Positions 9,001 through 17,655 are shown, counted from the stretch's first letter. The stretch is 64,000 bases of DNA from Caballeronia sp. INDeC2 (GCF_023631325.1 NZ_JALQDG010000040.1:186001-250000); one strand, 5' to 3'. Translations and numbers: made by a program. Notes: a model not told the origin generated them from the sequence alone.

Positions 9001-9177
9001 GCGATGGTCCCGGACCGAGAAGTCGTGCAACTCTTCATAGCGTTTGAAAGCCCGACCCGTTTGTGCTTGCAGCGCCGCGGTGAACGCAGTCATTTGAGAC
9101 TGTGCGGTGCGAACGGGTTCGTGGTCGAAAATCGGCAGACGTGTTCTCGCCTCGTTGGGCGATTCCGAACGATCCAT
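6046..9177 (-). CDS. Adenylation-carrier-thioesterase protein with acetoacetyl-CoA synthetase-like A domain
   Basis: 1043 residues in three domains. Residues about 30-640 are an ANL adenylation domain closest in pattern to acetoacetyl-CoA synthetase: FWKCFMQW and LNYAENLL at the front, the ATP loop FSSGTTGKPKCIVHG, SGGTDILGCF, THGDQIEF, VVRGINVGPGEIY and the C-terminal lysine motif SGKLTE. Residues about 680-760 are a carrier domain with the phosphopantetheine Ser in GGHSLLAARL (Ser713). Residues about 780-1043 are a thioesterase with AGFSFGG (Ser842) and a late His (GNHAG, His1003). There is no condensation, ketosynthase or reductase domain. A-T-TE enzymes are known to dimerise alpha-keto acids into furanones or quinones (for example ralfuranone synthetase RalA); here the A domain would suggest a short beta-keto or hydroxy acid. 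Substrate and product are unknown. It appears monocistronic. Confidence 0.8.
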   Translation of the reverse strand: MDRSESPNEARTRLPIFDHEPVRTAQSQMTAFTAALQAQTGRAFKRYEELHDFSVRDHRVFWKCFMQWTPGLQWSGEAEPVCVGDSCEHARFFPEVTLNYAENLLGFSVAPADAPALTACHADGRRVHLTRGELRARVARLADALTQLGLREGDRVAGVMRNDADAIVTALAVTAIGATLSTAAPEMGIETLLDRFTQLEPRFLFAHTAAKPFDTGTPLAQKMTLLADALPSLAGIVCLDGDPSAVRAAPPVNSLDALLVAGDPRRVEWKRFGFNHPLFVMFSSGTTGKPKCIVHGTGGSLIEHLKEHRLHCDLRPGDRMYFHTSCAWMMWNWQLSALASGVEIVTYDGPIASVDTLWRLVAEERVNVFGTSPAYLKMCEDAGLVPSREFDLSELRAMMSTGAILFDAQFEWVRDNVKPLRLQSISGGTDILGCFVLGNPNLPVYAGEAQCKSLAFDVQAWRDGARTQGVGELVCVNPFPSRPLGFLNDPDGERFHKAYFSANPGVWTHGDQIEFPPEGTARLHGRSDGVLVVRGINVGPGEIYAVLNDIPEIREGIVVQQRMRDAASADGPGNPIGERLVLLVTLKPGAQLNGTLIARIRRDLVRRTSAAHVPDVIAAVDDLPVTHSGKLTEAAVRNAVNGRDVTNAAALRNPASVDAIRTHPALQARAADSPQSYTTREELERLLQMQWEQLFAFAPIGRDDNFFELGGHSLLAARLLAELQPIIGRPIPLATMLRAPTIAKLADVIDNGALPQTSEVLVPMREGDGAPLFFVHSVTGSVLECTRLIGSLRKSRPVYGLQALGLDGETPPQRRVEDMAKTYVDEIRKVQPTGPYALAGFSFGGLIALEIAQQLFGAGEQTEFVCLLDTYVQERWLPWFALLEFRRDYVSRLWKTLSGMPPKARVSFAAGKFHAAANKVAMRLGRVPRAQAAPAADPMPPVLRRMRDTCRTAMNNYRPKPYAGGRIVYVRAALRDEDRGDPLPLYRKIARSGLTVAEVPGNHAGVIEEPGVYAAAAALDTDYGIADESEVQRRVHGVMVRGA

Positions 9178-9550
9178 GAGAAGCTCCCTCAGCGGTTATG
9201 GCAATACCGAGTCCCGTCGGCTTGCCTTATTTATTTGATTCTTTGAATTGTGCGCGGCGCGTTGAGCGCTCTCGATTTAGTGAGGTCCGATTCCGGGCGG
9301 ACCGGTGTCGCCGACGATGAAGCGTATCCAGCCGAATCGTGTCGCAATGTGCGGAGAAGAACAAAAGTCGTTGGCTGATTGCAGGCACGTGTCGGGAATC
9401 GGTATGAATGACACAGAACGCGGACATGCCGCCGTCAACACATTGGAGAACGAACTATATGCTTGCAAATTGCTTTCGATGTCTTGCGCACTGACATGCG
9501 CGATGCCGCATCGTTTAATGACCGATTGAAAGTCGAGGCACCACGTTCAC
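9178..9550. other. Intergenic region between divergent genes
   Basis: 373 bp without a convincing gene. It must contain the promoters of the leftward A-T-TE gene and the rightward esterase gene. The stretch next to the A-T-TE start is AT-richer (TTATTTATTTGATTCTTTG, about 9227-9245). An imperfect 6-bp inverted repeat GGTCCG / CGGACC lies at 9284-9303. No operator of a known class was recognised. Confidence 0.5.
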
Positions 9551-10390
9551 ATGCATTTCCCCGCGAGAAGAAAATTCATGACCTTGGCGCTGGCAGCATG
9601 CCTGGGCGGCGTGGTTGCGGCGCGCGCGCTCGAAGACGATAGCGAACGCGCGGACGGCGTCGCGTATGGCAAGGGGCGTCGCGAGCGGCTCGACGTGTAT
9701 GCGCCCGAATCGCGCGCTCGCGCGAACCTTCCCGTCGTCGTCTATTTCTATGGCGGCGGCTGGCAAAGCGGGCATCGATCGGATTCGCGCGACATAGCCG
9801 AGGCGCTCGCCGCGCATGGCATCGTGACGGTCGCGCCGGATTACCGCATCTATCCGGAGGCCGTTTTCCCCGGCTTTCTCGATGACCCCGCCGCGGCCGT
9901 ACGCTGGACGCGCGATCACGCGCACGAATTCGGCGGCGATCCCGAACGCATCTTCGTGATGGGTCATTCCTCGGGCGCGCACATGGCCGCGATGCTCGCG
10001 ACCGATCCGCGCTATCTGGCGGCGCAAGGCATGGCGAACACGTCGCTTGCCGGGATGATCGGACTCGCGGGCCCGTACGCCGCGATTCCGACGAGCGATC
10101 CGCACATGGACGAAATCTTTCCGGCGGCGTCACGCAAAAGCGCGCTTCCGATCGCCTTCGTTTCGGGAAAGGAGCCGCCGATGCTGCTCGCCGCGGGCAC
10201 GGCGGATACCGATGTCGATCCGCGCAACAGCGATCGCTTCGCCGACGCGTTGCGCGCGCATCACGACGCCGTCGTGCTGAAGAAATATGCGGGTTACGGC
10301 CACGATACGATCATCAAGTCGTTTTCGGCGGAGCGGCGCAAGGACTCACCCGTTCTCGCCGATGTCATCGCGTTCATCGACGCCCATTGA
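9551..10390 (+). CDS. Exported alpha/beta-hydrolase, carboxylesterase type
   Basis: 279 residues. An N-terminal signal-like segment is seen (KFMTLALAACLGGVVAARA). The fold is that of the HSL/BD-FAE esterase group: oxyanion loop YFYGGGW (residues 65-71), nucleophile elbow GHSSGAH with Ser140, an acidic residue in the AGTADTDVDP loop and a late His in GYGHDT. The first residue of the classic HGGG motif is Tyr here. Substrate unknown. It sits alone between the A-T-TE gene (divergent) and the CBS gene. Confidence 0.8.
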   Translation: MHFPARRKFMTLALAACLGGVVAARALEDDSERADGVAYGKGRRERLDVYAPESRARANLPVVVYFYGGGWQSGHRSDSRDIAEALAAHGIVTVAPDYRIYPEAVFPGFLDDPAAAVRWTRDHAHEFGGDPERIFVMGHSSGAHMAAMLATDPRYLAAQGMANTSLAGMIGLAGPYAAIPTSDPHMDEIFPAASRKSALPIAFVSGKEPPMLLAAGTADTDVDPRNSDRFADALRAHHDAVVLKKYAGYGHDTIIKSFSAERRKDSPVLADVIAFIDAH

Positions 10391-10552
10391 GCCGAAAGCA
10401 GCGTCAGTCCGCCGCACGCGCGCTCCTGTGAAATGCTTGATGCAGGTCAACCGTAAAAACACGGTCATCTTTAAAGTGATCTCGAGCGTGCGCAAGTGAC
10501 CCATGCGTCACGCGCACGCACATACGGCCTCGTCAATCGACTTCCGGAGCAC

Positions 10553-11251
10553 ATGATGCAAGCACGCGATGTAATGACTTCCCCCGTCGTTTCCGTCACG
10601 CCCGAAACCAAGGTGCATGAACTGGCGCGATTGCTCGTGCAGCATCGCATCAGCGCGGCGCCCGTCGTCGATCAGGAAGGGCAGGTCGTCGGCATGATCA
10701 GCGAGGGCGATCTGCTTCATCGGGAAGAAATCGGCACCGAGAAGCGCAGCCGCCGCTCCTGGTGGCTCGACATGCTCGGCTCGGACGGCGGCGCGCTCGA
10801 TTACATCAAGTCGCATGCGACGACGGTCGGCGACATCATGAGCCGCGGCGCGATCTGCGTGAACGAGGATACGTCGCTCGCCGATATCGCCGCGGTGCTC
10901 GAAAGTCATCACATCAAGCGCGTGCCCGTGCTGCGCGATGGCCGTCTTGTCGGCATCGTGAGCCGATCGAATCTGGTGCAGGCGCTGGCGTCGTCGCTTG
11001 CCGTCGATGCCGCGCCGCAAGCGCTGGCCAGCGATGCGGAAATCCGCGCAATGCTGATGGGCGACCTCGCCGGGCGAGGCTGGGCGTTCCCGGGGCGCAA
11101 TATCGTCGTGCGCAATGGCGTGGTGCATCTGTGGGGCACGGTGTGGTCGAAGGATCAGCTCGACGCCATGCGCATCGCGTCGGAAAGCATCCCGGGCGTG
11201 AAGCGGGTCGAAGATCACACGATCCCCTATCCGGTCATGCCGGGTCTCTAA
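10553..11251 (+). CDS. Two-CBS-domain protein with C-terminal BON domain
   Basis: 232 residues from the ATG at 10553 (a second ATG follows immediately; a GTG at 10496 would add 19 unlikely residues). Residues about 5-60 and 90-145 are CBS domains (QARDVMTSPVVSVTPETKV and GDIMSRGAICVNEDTSLADI), a pair that usually binds adenine nucleotides. The last 75 residues form a BON domain (IVVRNGVVHLWGTVWSKDQL and IPGVKRVEDHT), often membrane- or phospholipid-associated. Likely an energy-sensing regulatory protein; the partner is unknown. Confidence 0.85.
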   Translation: MMQARDVMTSPVVSVTPETKVHELARLLVQHRISAAPVVDQEGQVVGMISEGDLLHREEIGTEKRSRRSWWLDMLGSDGGALDYIKSHATTVGDIMSRGAICVNEDTSLADIAAVLESHHIKRVPVLRDGRLVGIVSRSNLVQALASSLAVDAAPQALASDAEIRAMLMGDLAGRGWAFPGRNIVVRNGVVHLWGTVWSKDQLDAMRIASESIPGVKRVEDHTIPYPVMPGL

Positions 11252-11445
11252 GCGCTCATTGCCCAATATACGGGACGACCCGAATTGCCGGGGATGAGAA
11301 GCCCGTCCTACTATCAAGTCCCGCTGCCATCGCGGCCCGAGGTACCCCCGGGTTACGCGTCGCGAAGCGTGCGCTGAAATAATGCGCGACTCGCCTTCAG
11401 CCGACGCGAACCTGCATTAGTCAATCGAACGATCGGGAGACAGGT

Positions 11446-11640
11446 ATGCTCAGCGCACACGAATACGCAACGCTCATGCTGGTGAAGGACGCTGCCGATC
11501 AGATAGGCGACCGCCACGAACTGGACACGCTTCTCGAACGCCAGCTCGTCGCGATGGAACAACTCGTGAGCGGCGCGCGCCTGCCTCGCATCACGGAAGA
11601 CGGCGATCTGCTGCTGCGCGCGATGCGCCGTCTTCATTGA
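11446..11640 (+). CDS. Small conserved-type hypothetical protein, 64 residues
   Basis: The ATG at 11446 is preceded by GGGAGACAGG, a fair ribosome site. The product is acidic-to-neutral and helical-looking (HEYATLMLVKDAADQI, LDTLLERQLVAMEQL), with no Cys, signal peptide or membrane segment. No family was recognised. It ends 3 bp from the convergent GST gene. Confidence 0.55.
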   Translation: MLSAHEYATLMLVKDAADQIGDRHELDTLLERQLVAMEQLVSGARLPRITEDGDLLLRAMRRLH

Positions 11641-11643
11641 CAT

Positions 11644-12282
11644 TCACGCCGCCAGTTTTTCTTTATGCGCGGCGACGAGTTCCGCCTCGTCGCGCAGCGC
11701 CTTGCGCACCGATGCACGCGCTTCGATCCGCTCGATATACGCCTTCAGGTTCGTCAGATGATCCAGCTTGACGCCTGAGCGTTCGTGCCACATCGTCGCC
11801 CAGACATAGGCATCCGCGACGGTGAACTGCTCGCCCGTGAGATACGCGCGGCCATCGGCGAGACGCGCGTCGAGCTTGCCGTACGCCTTCAGCAGCTTGT
11901 CGCTGTGAAACGCGATGCCTTCCGGCGTCATCAGCTTGCGCATGAGCGGAATGTGCTTTTGCGCGATCTCCGTTGCGACGAACGTCAGCAATTGATCCAT
12001 GCGCACGCGTTCGATCGTGCCGTGCTTCGGGATCAGTCCCGACTCCGGATGCCGGTCCGCGAGATACGACGCGATCGTGATCGTCTCCGTCAACGGTTCC
12101 GCTTCGCCGTCGAGCTGAAGCGCGGGAACGTAGAGAAGATCGTTCACAACGGCAAAGTCGGAGCGATCGGATGTCGTCTTGCCGAACACATCGAAATGCA
12201 CGAGTTCGGGCGCAAGCCCCAGCTCGTTGGCGACGGCTTGCACCGCGAGCGAACAAGTAGCTTGAGCGATGAAGAGTTTCAT
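11644..12282 (-). CDS. Glutathione S-transferase, beta-class-like
   Basis: 212 residues from the ATG at 12282 (an in-frame start 39 bp upstream is less likely). The N-terminal thioredoxin-fold domain starts MKLFIAQATCSLAVQAV with Cys10 where beta-class GSTs have their active-site Cys. The cis-Pro region (YVPALQLDGEAEPLTETITI) ends with the glutathione-binding acidic/Thr motif, and the C-terminal helical domain follows (LTGEQFTVADAYVW). It conjugates or reduces with glutathione; substrate unknown. The divergent LysR gene 187 bp away may regulate it. Confidence 0.88.
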   Translation of the reverse strand: MKLFIAQATCSLAVQAVANELGLAPELVHFDVFGKTTSDRSDFAVVNDLLYVPALQLDGEAEPLTETITIASYLADRHPESGLIPKHGTIERVRMDQLLTFVATEIAQKHIPLMRKLMTPEGIAFHSDKLLKAYGKLDARLADGRAYLTGEQFTVADAYVWATMWHERSGVKLDHLTNLKAYIERIEARASVRKALRDEAELVAAHKEKLAA

Positions 12283-12469
12283 GGTGTGCCTCGTATCGGT
12301 GAAGGATTGCCGGGAACGCATCCCGTCGATGTGAAGTATCGCGGGATTGCTCGCGCCGATAAACGCCGCCGCGGGCGTCGCACAGTCGCTCGCGCGGAGA
12401 CAATCCGCGTCGCGGGCGATGCCCGGCCAACGCTGCTACAGTGCGTTCCATCGACAAAAGGGGCGAGCG

Positions 12470-13387
12470 ATGAGCGAGCGCGTGGATGCACCGATCAACG
12501 AAATTGCCGTCTTCGTGGCGGTCGCGCAAACCGGCAGCTTCACGCGCGCCGCGGAGGAAATGGGCAACAGCAAGTCGAATGTCGGCAAGGCGGTGCAGCG
12601 GCTCGAAGCCCGGCTCGGCACGCGGCTCTTTCAACGCACGACGCGCGCCGTGCGGCTCACCGAAGATGGCGAAACGTATCTGCAAGCCGCGCGCGATGCG
12701 CTCGACGGTCTGCGCGAAGCCGAGCAGCAACTGGCGGCGCGCCGCGCGGAGCCGGCGGGCCGCGTGAAGATCGACGTACCCGCGGGTTTCGGCAGGCTGC
12801 TGCTGCCGAGCTTTATCGACTTTCGCGCGCGGCATCCGAAGGTGACGCTGGAGCTTGCCTTGACCGATCGCATGTCCGATCCGATCGGCGAAGGCTGGGA
12901 TGTCGTCGTGCGCATCGGCGCGCTGCCCGAGGACAGCGAACTGACGGTGCGCAAGCTCTGCGACCTGCGTAGCGGCCTGTACGCGTCGCCGGATTATCTC
13001 GACCGTAAAGGCACGCCCGAGGGCATCGATCAACTGGGCGAACACGACGCCGTCATCTTCCGTGGTCCGATGGGGCGGCTGCGCGCCTGGACCTTGCGCG
13101 ACGGCGCATCGGTGAACGAGTTCGCGCCGCAGCCGGTGCTCGTGCTCGCGGATGGTCAGGCGCTCGTGGAGGCGGCGGTCGCGGGCTTCGGCATCGCGCA
13201 GATTTTCGATCGCGTGGCGCTGCCGCATGTGCGCGCGGGCAGGCTCGTGCACGTGCTGCCCGAAGCCGATGTCGACGGACCGCCCGTGCACGCGATCATT
13301 TCGCTCGGCCAGAAGATGGCCGCCAAGACACGCGCGGTCGTCAATCATCTGGCCGAGACCTTGCAGCGCGCGGAGTCGTCGCGCTAG
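12470..13387 (+). CDS. LysR-family transcriptional regulator
   Basis: 305 residues starting at the ATG at 12470, preceded by GGGGCGAGCG. The N-terminal helix-turn-helix is clear (FVAVAQTGSFTRAAEEMGNS, then VGKAVQRLEARLGTRLF). The effector domain begins with GRVKIDVPAGFGRLLLP and is of the CrgA/AaeR-like group. Divergent from the GST gene, so regulation of that gene is plausible. Its last 4 bases overlap the end of the convergent RND pump gene. Confidence 0.88.
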   Translation: MSERVDAPINEIAVFVAVAQTGSFTRAAEEMGNSKSNVGKAVQRLEARLGTRLFQRTTRAVRLTEDGETYLQAARDALDGLREAEQQLAARRAEPAGRVKIDVPAGFGRLLLPSFIDFRARHPKVTLELALTDRMSDPIGEGWDVVVRIGALPEDSELTVRKLCDLRSGLYASPDYLDRKGTPEGIDQLGEHDAVIFRGPMGRLRAWTLRDGASVNEFAPQPVLVLADGQALVEAAVAGFGIAQIFDRVALPHVRAGRLVHVLPEADVDGPPVHAIISLGQKMAAKTRAVVNHLAETLQRAESSR

Positions 13388-16300
13388 TCCTGCAAGGCGG
13401 CTTCTTCCACTTTCTCGTCGGCCTGAGCGCGCGTCCTGGGCGAAGCAGCCGGACGCTGGCGGTTGCGCCTGTCGCGCAGCGGCTTCGCGCCCGACAGCTT
13501 GCGCAGCATCACGTAGAACACGGGCGTGAGCATCAGGCCGAAGAACGTCACGCCGAGCATGCCGAAGAACACGGCGATGCCCATCGCGCGGCGCATTTCC
13601 GAGCCCGCGCCCGTCGACATCACGAGCGGCACGACACCCATGATGAACGCGATCGACGTCATGAGAATCGGACGCAGACGCAGGCGCGATGCCTCGATGG
13701 CCGCCTGCACGATCGAGCGGCCCCGCATCTCCAGCTCGCGCGCGAATTCGACGATCAGAATCGCATTCTTCGCCGACAGCCCCACGAGCACCATCAGGCC
13801 GATCTGCGTGAAGATGTTGTTGTCGCCCCGCGTGAGCCACACGCCGGCGAGTGCGGACAGAATGCTCATCGGCACGATCAGCAGGATCGCGAGCGGCAGC
13901 GTCACGCTTTCGTACATCGCCGCGAGCACGAGGAACACGAGCAGCACGCTGATCGGGAAGACCCAGAACGCTGCATTGCCGGTCAGGATCTGCTGATAAG
14001 TAAGATCGGTCCATTCGAAGCGGATGCCGCGCGGGAGCGTCTCCTTCGCGATGCGTTCGACGGCCGCCATCGCCTGACCCGACGAATAGCCGGGCGCCGG
14101 ACCGCCGTTGATATCGGCGGCGAGAAAGCCGTTGTAGCGCACGACCATCTCGGGGCCATACGTCGGCGTGACCCTCACGAGCGACGACAACGGCACCATC
14201 TCGCCGCGCTCGTTGCGCGTCTTCAACTGCAGGATGCTATCGGCGTTCGCGCGGAACGGCGCATCGGCTTGCGCGCGCACCTGATAGACGCGGCCGAACT
14301 TGTTGAAGTCGTTCACGTAGAGCGAGCCGAGATAGATCTGCATCGTATCGAAGACATCGGTAACGGAGACGCCGAGCTGCTTCGCCTTCTCGCGGTCCAG
14401 CTCCACGTTCAGTTGCGGCACGTTGATCTGGTAACTCGAGAACGCCGGTCCGAGTTCGGGCGCTTTCGCGGCCGCCGCGAGAAAGGCTTGCGTCGCCTCG
14501 TTCAACGCTTCGTAGCCGAGCGCGCCGCGATCCTCGATCTGCAGCTTGAATCCGCCGATGGTCCCGAGCCCCTGAACCGGCGGAGGCGGGAACGTGGCGA
14601 TTGCCGCATCCTTGATTGCGCTGTACTGCGCGTTCAGACCGGCGACGATATCCGCGCCCGTTTCGCCCTTGCCGCGTTCCTTCGATGGCTTCGCGACCGA
14701 GAACACGAGACCGCTGCTCGACGAATTCATGAGGCCCGTCACGGAAATCCCCGGAAATTCGGGCGTGTGGATGACGCCCGGCTGCTGGCGCGCCATGCGG
14801 CCCATGTCGCTCACGACCTTCTCGGTGCGATCCAGCGATGCGCCCGCGGGCAGTTGCAGGATGCTCACGAAATAATCCTTGTCCTGCGCGGGCACGAAGC
14901 CGCCGGGCACGAGCTTGCCGAGCAGCACCGTGCCGCCGAGCAGCACGGCATAGATCCCCGTCATCGCGAGCTTACGATTGATGATGCCGCGCACGCCCGT
15001 GCCGTATCGCTCCGAGCCGCGATTGAACGCCTTGTTGAAGAGCCTGAAGAACGGTCCGAGCACGCGATCCATCGCGCGCGTGAGCCAGTCTTTCGGCGCG
15101 TGATGATCCTTCAGCAGCAGCGCGGACAGCGCGGGCGAGAGCGTGAGCGAATTGAACGCGGAGATCACCGTCGAGATGGCGATCGTCATCGCGAACTGCT
15201 TGTAGAACTGTCCGGTCAGCCCCGACATGAACGCGAGCGGCACGAACACGGCGACGAGCGTCAACGCGATCGCGATGATCGGTCCGCTCACTTCGCGCAT
15301 CGCTTCGTATGACGCTTCGAGCGGAGACAGCCCGGACGCGATGTTGCGCTCGACGTTCTCCACGACCACGATCGCATCATCGACGACGATACCGATCGCG
15401 AGCACCATGCCGAACAGCGACAGCGCGTTGATCGTGAAGCCGAACGCGAGCATCAGCGAGAACGTGCCGACGATCGACACCGGCACTGCGAGCAGCGGAA
15501 TGAGCGACGCGCGCCATGTCTGCAGAAACACGATCACGACCAGCACGACGAGAATCACCGCTTCGAAGAGCGTATGCACCACGGCGTCGATGCTCTCGCG
15601 CACGAACTGCGTCGGGTCGTAGACGATCTCGGCCTTCACGCCTTCGGGCATGTCCTTCTGCAACTCGGCGGTGATCTTGCGGATGTCGTCGGAAATTTGC
15701 AGCGAATTCGCGTTGGGCTGCTGGAAGATGATGATCTGCACCGCCTTCTTGCCGTCCATGCTCGCACGCAGCGCATATTCCGACGCGCCCAGCTCGACGC
15801 GCGCGACATCGCCGAGATGCGTGACGGCGCCATCGGCCGAGGTCTTCAGGATGATGCGGCGAAACTCGTCCTCCGATTTCAAGCGCCCCTGCGCGTTCAC
15901 GCTCAGTTGCAGCGGGACGTGCGTCGTCATCGGCGCGCCGCCGACGATGCCCGCTGCAACCTGCACGTTCTGTTCGCGGATCGCTTTCACGACATCGGTC
16001 GCCGTCATGTTCTGGCGCGCGATTTTCGTCGGGTCGAGCCACACGCGCATCGAATAATCGCCCGAGCCCCACAGCACGACTTCACCGACGCCGGGCACCT
16101 GCGCGAAGCGGTCCTTGATGTTGATGAGCGCGTAGTTGCGCAGATAGGTGAGATCGTAGCGATCGTTCGGCGAGACGAGATTCACGCCCATCGTGAGCGT
16201 GGGCGACGACTTCACCGTGGTCACGCCGAGCCGCTGCACGTCTTCGGGAAGACGCGGCAATGCCTGCGACACGCGGTTCTGCACGAGTTGCTGCGCTTTG

Positions 16301-16608
16301 TCGGGATCGGTGCCGAGCCTGAAGGTGACGGTCGTCGTCATGTTGCCGTCGCTGTTGGCCTGCGACTGCATGTACAGCATGTTCTCGACGCCGTTGATCT
16401 GCTCCTCGATCGGCGACGCCACCGTTTCCGCGATCACCTTCGGATTCGCGCCGGGATATTGCGCACGCACGACGACCGAAGGCGGCACGACCTCGGGATA
16501 CTCCGCCGTCGGCAGCTTCGTGAGCGCGATGAGTCCCGCGAGCAGAATGACCACCGACAGCACGGCCGCGAAAACGGGCCGGTCGATGAAGAACCGTGAA
16601 ATGTTCAT
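13384..16608 (-). CDS. RND multidrug efflux pump inner-membrane subunit (HAE1 family)
   Basis: 1074 residues, the normal size of the AcrB/MexB/BpeF family. It begins MNISRFFIDRPVFAAVLSVV, carries the proton-relay Asp pair in GIVVDDAIVVVENV (fourth membrane helix), the periplasmic VPGVGEVVLWG segment and the C-terminal GLSAKNAILIVEFA helix. It resembles CeoB/BpeF. The charged tail of about 30 residues is divergent. Such pumps need a periplasmic adaptor and an outer-membrane channel; neither is adjacent, as both neighbours (LysR regulator, MetQ lipoprotein) are unrelated. Partners must be encoded elsewhere. Confidence 0.92.
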   Translation of the reverse strand: MNISRFFIDRPVFAAVLSVVILLAGLIALTKLPTAEYPEVVPPSVVVRAQYPGANPKVIAETVASPIEEQINGVENMLYMQSQANSDGNMTTTVTFRLGTDPDKAQQLVQNRVSQALPRLPEDVQRLGVTTVKSSPTLTMGVNLVSPNDRYDLTYLRNYALINIKDRFAQVPGVGEVVLWGSGDYSMRVWLDPTKIARQNMTATDVVKAIREQNVQVAAGIVGGAPMTTHVPLQLSVNAQGRLKSEDEFRRIILKTSADGAVTHLGDVARVELGASEYALRASMDGKKAVQIIIFQQPNANSLQISDDIRKITAELQKDMPEGVKAEIVYDPTQFVRESIDAVVHTLFEAVILVVLVVIVFLQTWRASLIPLLAVPVSIVGTFSLMLAFGFTINALSLFGMVLAIGIVVDDAIVVVENVERNIASGLSPLEASYEAMREVSGPIIAIALTLVAVFVPLAFMSGLTGQFYKQFAMTIAISTVISAFNSLTLSPALSALLLKDHHAPKDWLTRAMDRVLGPFFRLFNKAFNRGSERYGTGVRGIINRKLAMTGIYAVLLGGTVLLGKLVPGGFVPAQDKDYFVSILQLPAGASLDRTEKVVSDMGRMARQQPGVIHTPEFPGISVTGLMNSSSSGLVFSVAKPSKERGKGETGADIVAGLNAQYSAIKDAAIATFPPPPVQGLGTIGGFKLQIEDRGALGYEALNEATQAFLAAAAKAPELGPAFSSYQINVPQLNVELDREKAKQLGVSVTDVFDTMQIYLGSLYVNDFNKFGRVYQVRAQADAPFRANADSILQLKTRNERGEMVPLSSLVRVTPTYGPEMVVRYNGFLAADINGGPAPGYSSGQAMAAVERIAKETLPRGIRFEWTDLTYQQILTGNAAFWVFPISVLLVFLVLAAMYESVTLPLAILLIVPMSILSALAGVWLTRGDNNIFTQIGLMVLVGLSAKNAILIVEFARELEMRGRSIVQAAIEASRLRLRPILMTSIAFIMGVVPLVMSTGAGSEMRRAMGIAVFFGMLGVTFFGLMLTPVFYVMLRKLSGAKPLRDRRNRQRPAASPRTRAQADEKVEEAALQD

Positions 16609-16781
16609 GATGAGTCTCTAGCCTGATCACACAGCGAAGGCCGCTGCATCGAAATATCGCAATGAGCGCGAGTATGTCGGCTGTGCGTGAGCGGATAAAC
16701 GCTCGTCAGGGAGACGCTTTGGAGAACGGCGCGCGACAATCGGGCTTTCGTGGCGAACCCGTCGCATGTGCGCGCATGCGA

Positions 16782-16804
16782 CGCGGCGGCATTGCGCCGC
16801 CGCG
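16782..16804 (-). terminator. GC-rich hairpin downstream of the MetQ-type gene
   Basis: A perfect 9-bp stem CGCGGCGGC / GCCGCCGCG with loop ATTGC lies 24 bp past the stop of the leftward MetQ-type gene. There is no clear U-run after it, so termination efficiency is uncertain. It also sits in the leader region of the RND pump gene. Confidence 0.45.
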
Positions 16805-16827
16805 TGTGTCATCGGAAATTCAGCGAT

Positions 16828-17655
16828 TCAATGCTGCGGAGCGCCCTCCCACGCGGGCAACGTCGCGCCGTGATACACGCTCAGGATCGACGAAGCGACA
16901 TTGGCCTGCTGATAGCTGTCGACGAGCGCCTTGACCCACGGCGCTTGCGCATCCTTCGCATTGACCGCGATGAAGTTGCGATACGGATTGTTCGGCACCT
17001 GCTCCTGCGCGATGCGCTCCTGCGGAATCTTGATGCCGGCCTTGATCGCCCAGTCGGTGTTGACGACGGCGGCATCGAGATCGCCGATCGCGCGTCCGAC
17101 GATGCCCGCATCCAGTTCCTTGATCTGCACGTGCTTCGGGTTGCTCGCGATATCGCGCGCGGTCGGCAGGAGACCGACGTTATCCCGCAGCTTGATCACG
17201 CCGTTGGCCTGCAACAGCAGGAGCGCGCGGCCCTCGTTGCTCGGATCGTTCGGCACGCCGATGGCCGCGTTCTGCGGCAGCGCATCGACCGATTTCCATT
17301 TGCGCGAATACAGACCGATCGGCTGCACATAGGTATAGCCCACGGGCACGATGTCGTAATGACGGGCGGAGATTTGCGCGTCGAGATAAGGCTTGTGCTG
17401 GAACGAGTTCGCGTCGAGGTCGTGCTGCGCGAGCGCTTCGTTCGGCTGCGTGTAGTCGGAGAAGGTCGTGACCTTCACCGTGATGCCGTGCTTCGCGGCA
17501 TTGGCGGCCACGGCGCGCCATACGTCCTCGTCTTCGCCGGACATGATGCCCACGCGCACGGTCTGATTCGCCGCGAGCGACGGCTGCGCGTTCACGACGC
17601 CGCACGCGAGCAGGATCGAGAACAGAGTGGCTTTGAATGGATGCTTGATCTTCAT
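16828..17655 (-). CDS. MetQ/NlpA-type substrate-binding lipoprotein
   Basis: 275 residues from the ATG at 17655 (an alternative start 9 bp upstream exists). The signal region contains LLAC, a possible lipobox, followed by a second signal-like site (NAQPSLA). The mature protein follows the NlpA family: TVRVGIMSGEDEDVWRA, DLDANSFQHKPYLDAQ, AIGVPNDPSNEGRALLLLQ. The family binds D/L-methionine or related compounds for an ABC importer; MetN and MetI genes are not adjacent. It is divergent from ssuA, which would fit a sulfur-nutrition role (inference). Confidence 0.85.
   Translation of the reverse strand: MKIKHPFKATLFSILLACGVVNAQPSLAANQTVRVGIMSGEDEDVWRAVAANAAKHGITVKVTTFSDYTQPNEALAQHDLDANSFQHKPYLDAQISARHYDIVPVGYTYVQPIGLYSRKWKSVDALPQNAAIGVPNDPSNEGRALLLLQANGVIKLRDNVGLLPTARDIASNPKHVQIKELDAGIVGRAIGDLDAAVVNTDWAIKAGIKIPQERIAQEQVPNNPYRNFIAVNAKDAQAPWVKALVDSYQQANVASSILSVYHGATLPAWEGAPQH

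Noticed and set aside
9284..9303. GGTCCG/CGGACC inverted repeat as an operator or terminator
   Set aside because: Only 6 bp per arm with an 8-bp spacer in GC-rich DNA; expected by chance.
11663..14014. Leftward open frame of 783 codons spanning GST, LysR and pump ends
   Set aside because: It crosses three real genes in other frames and shows no domain; a GC artefact.
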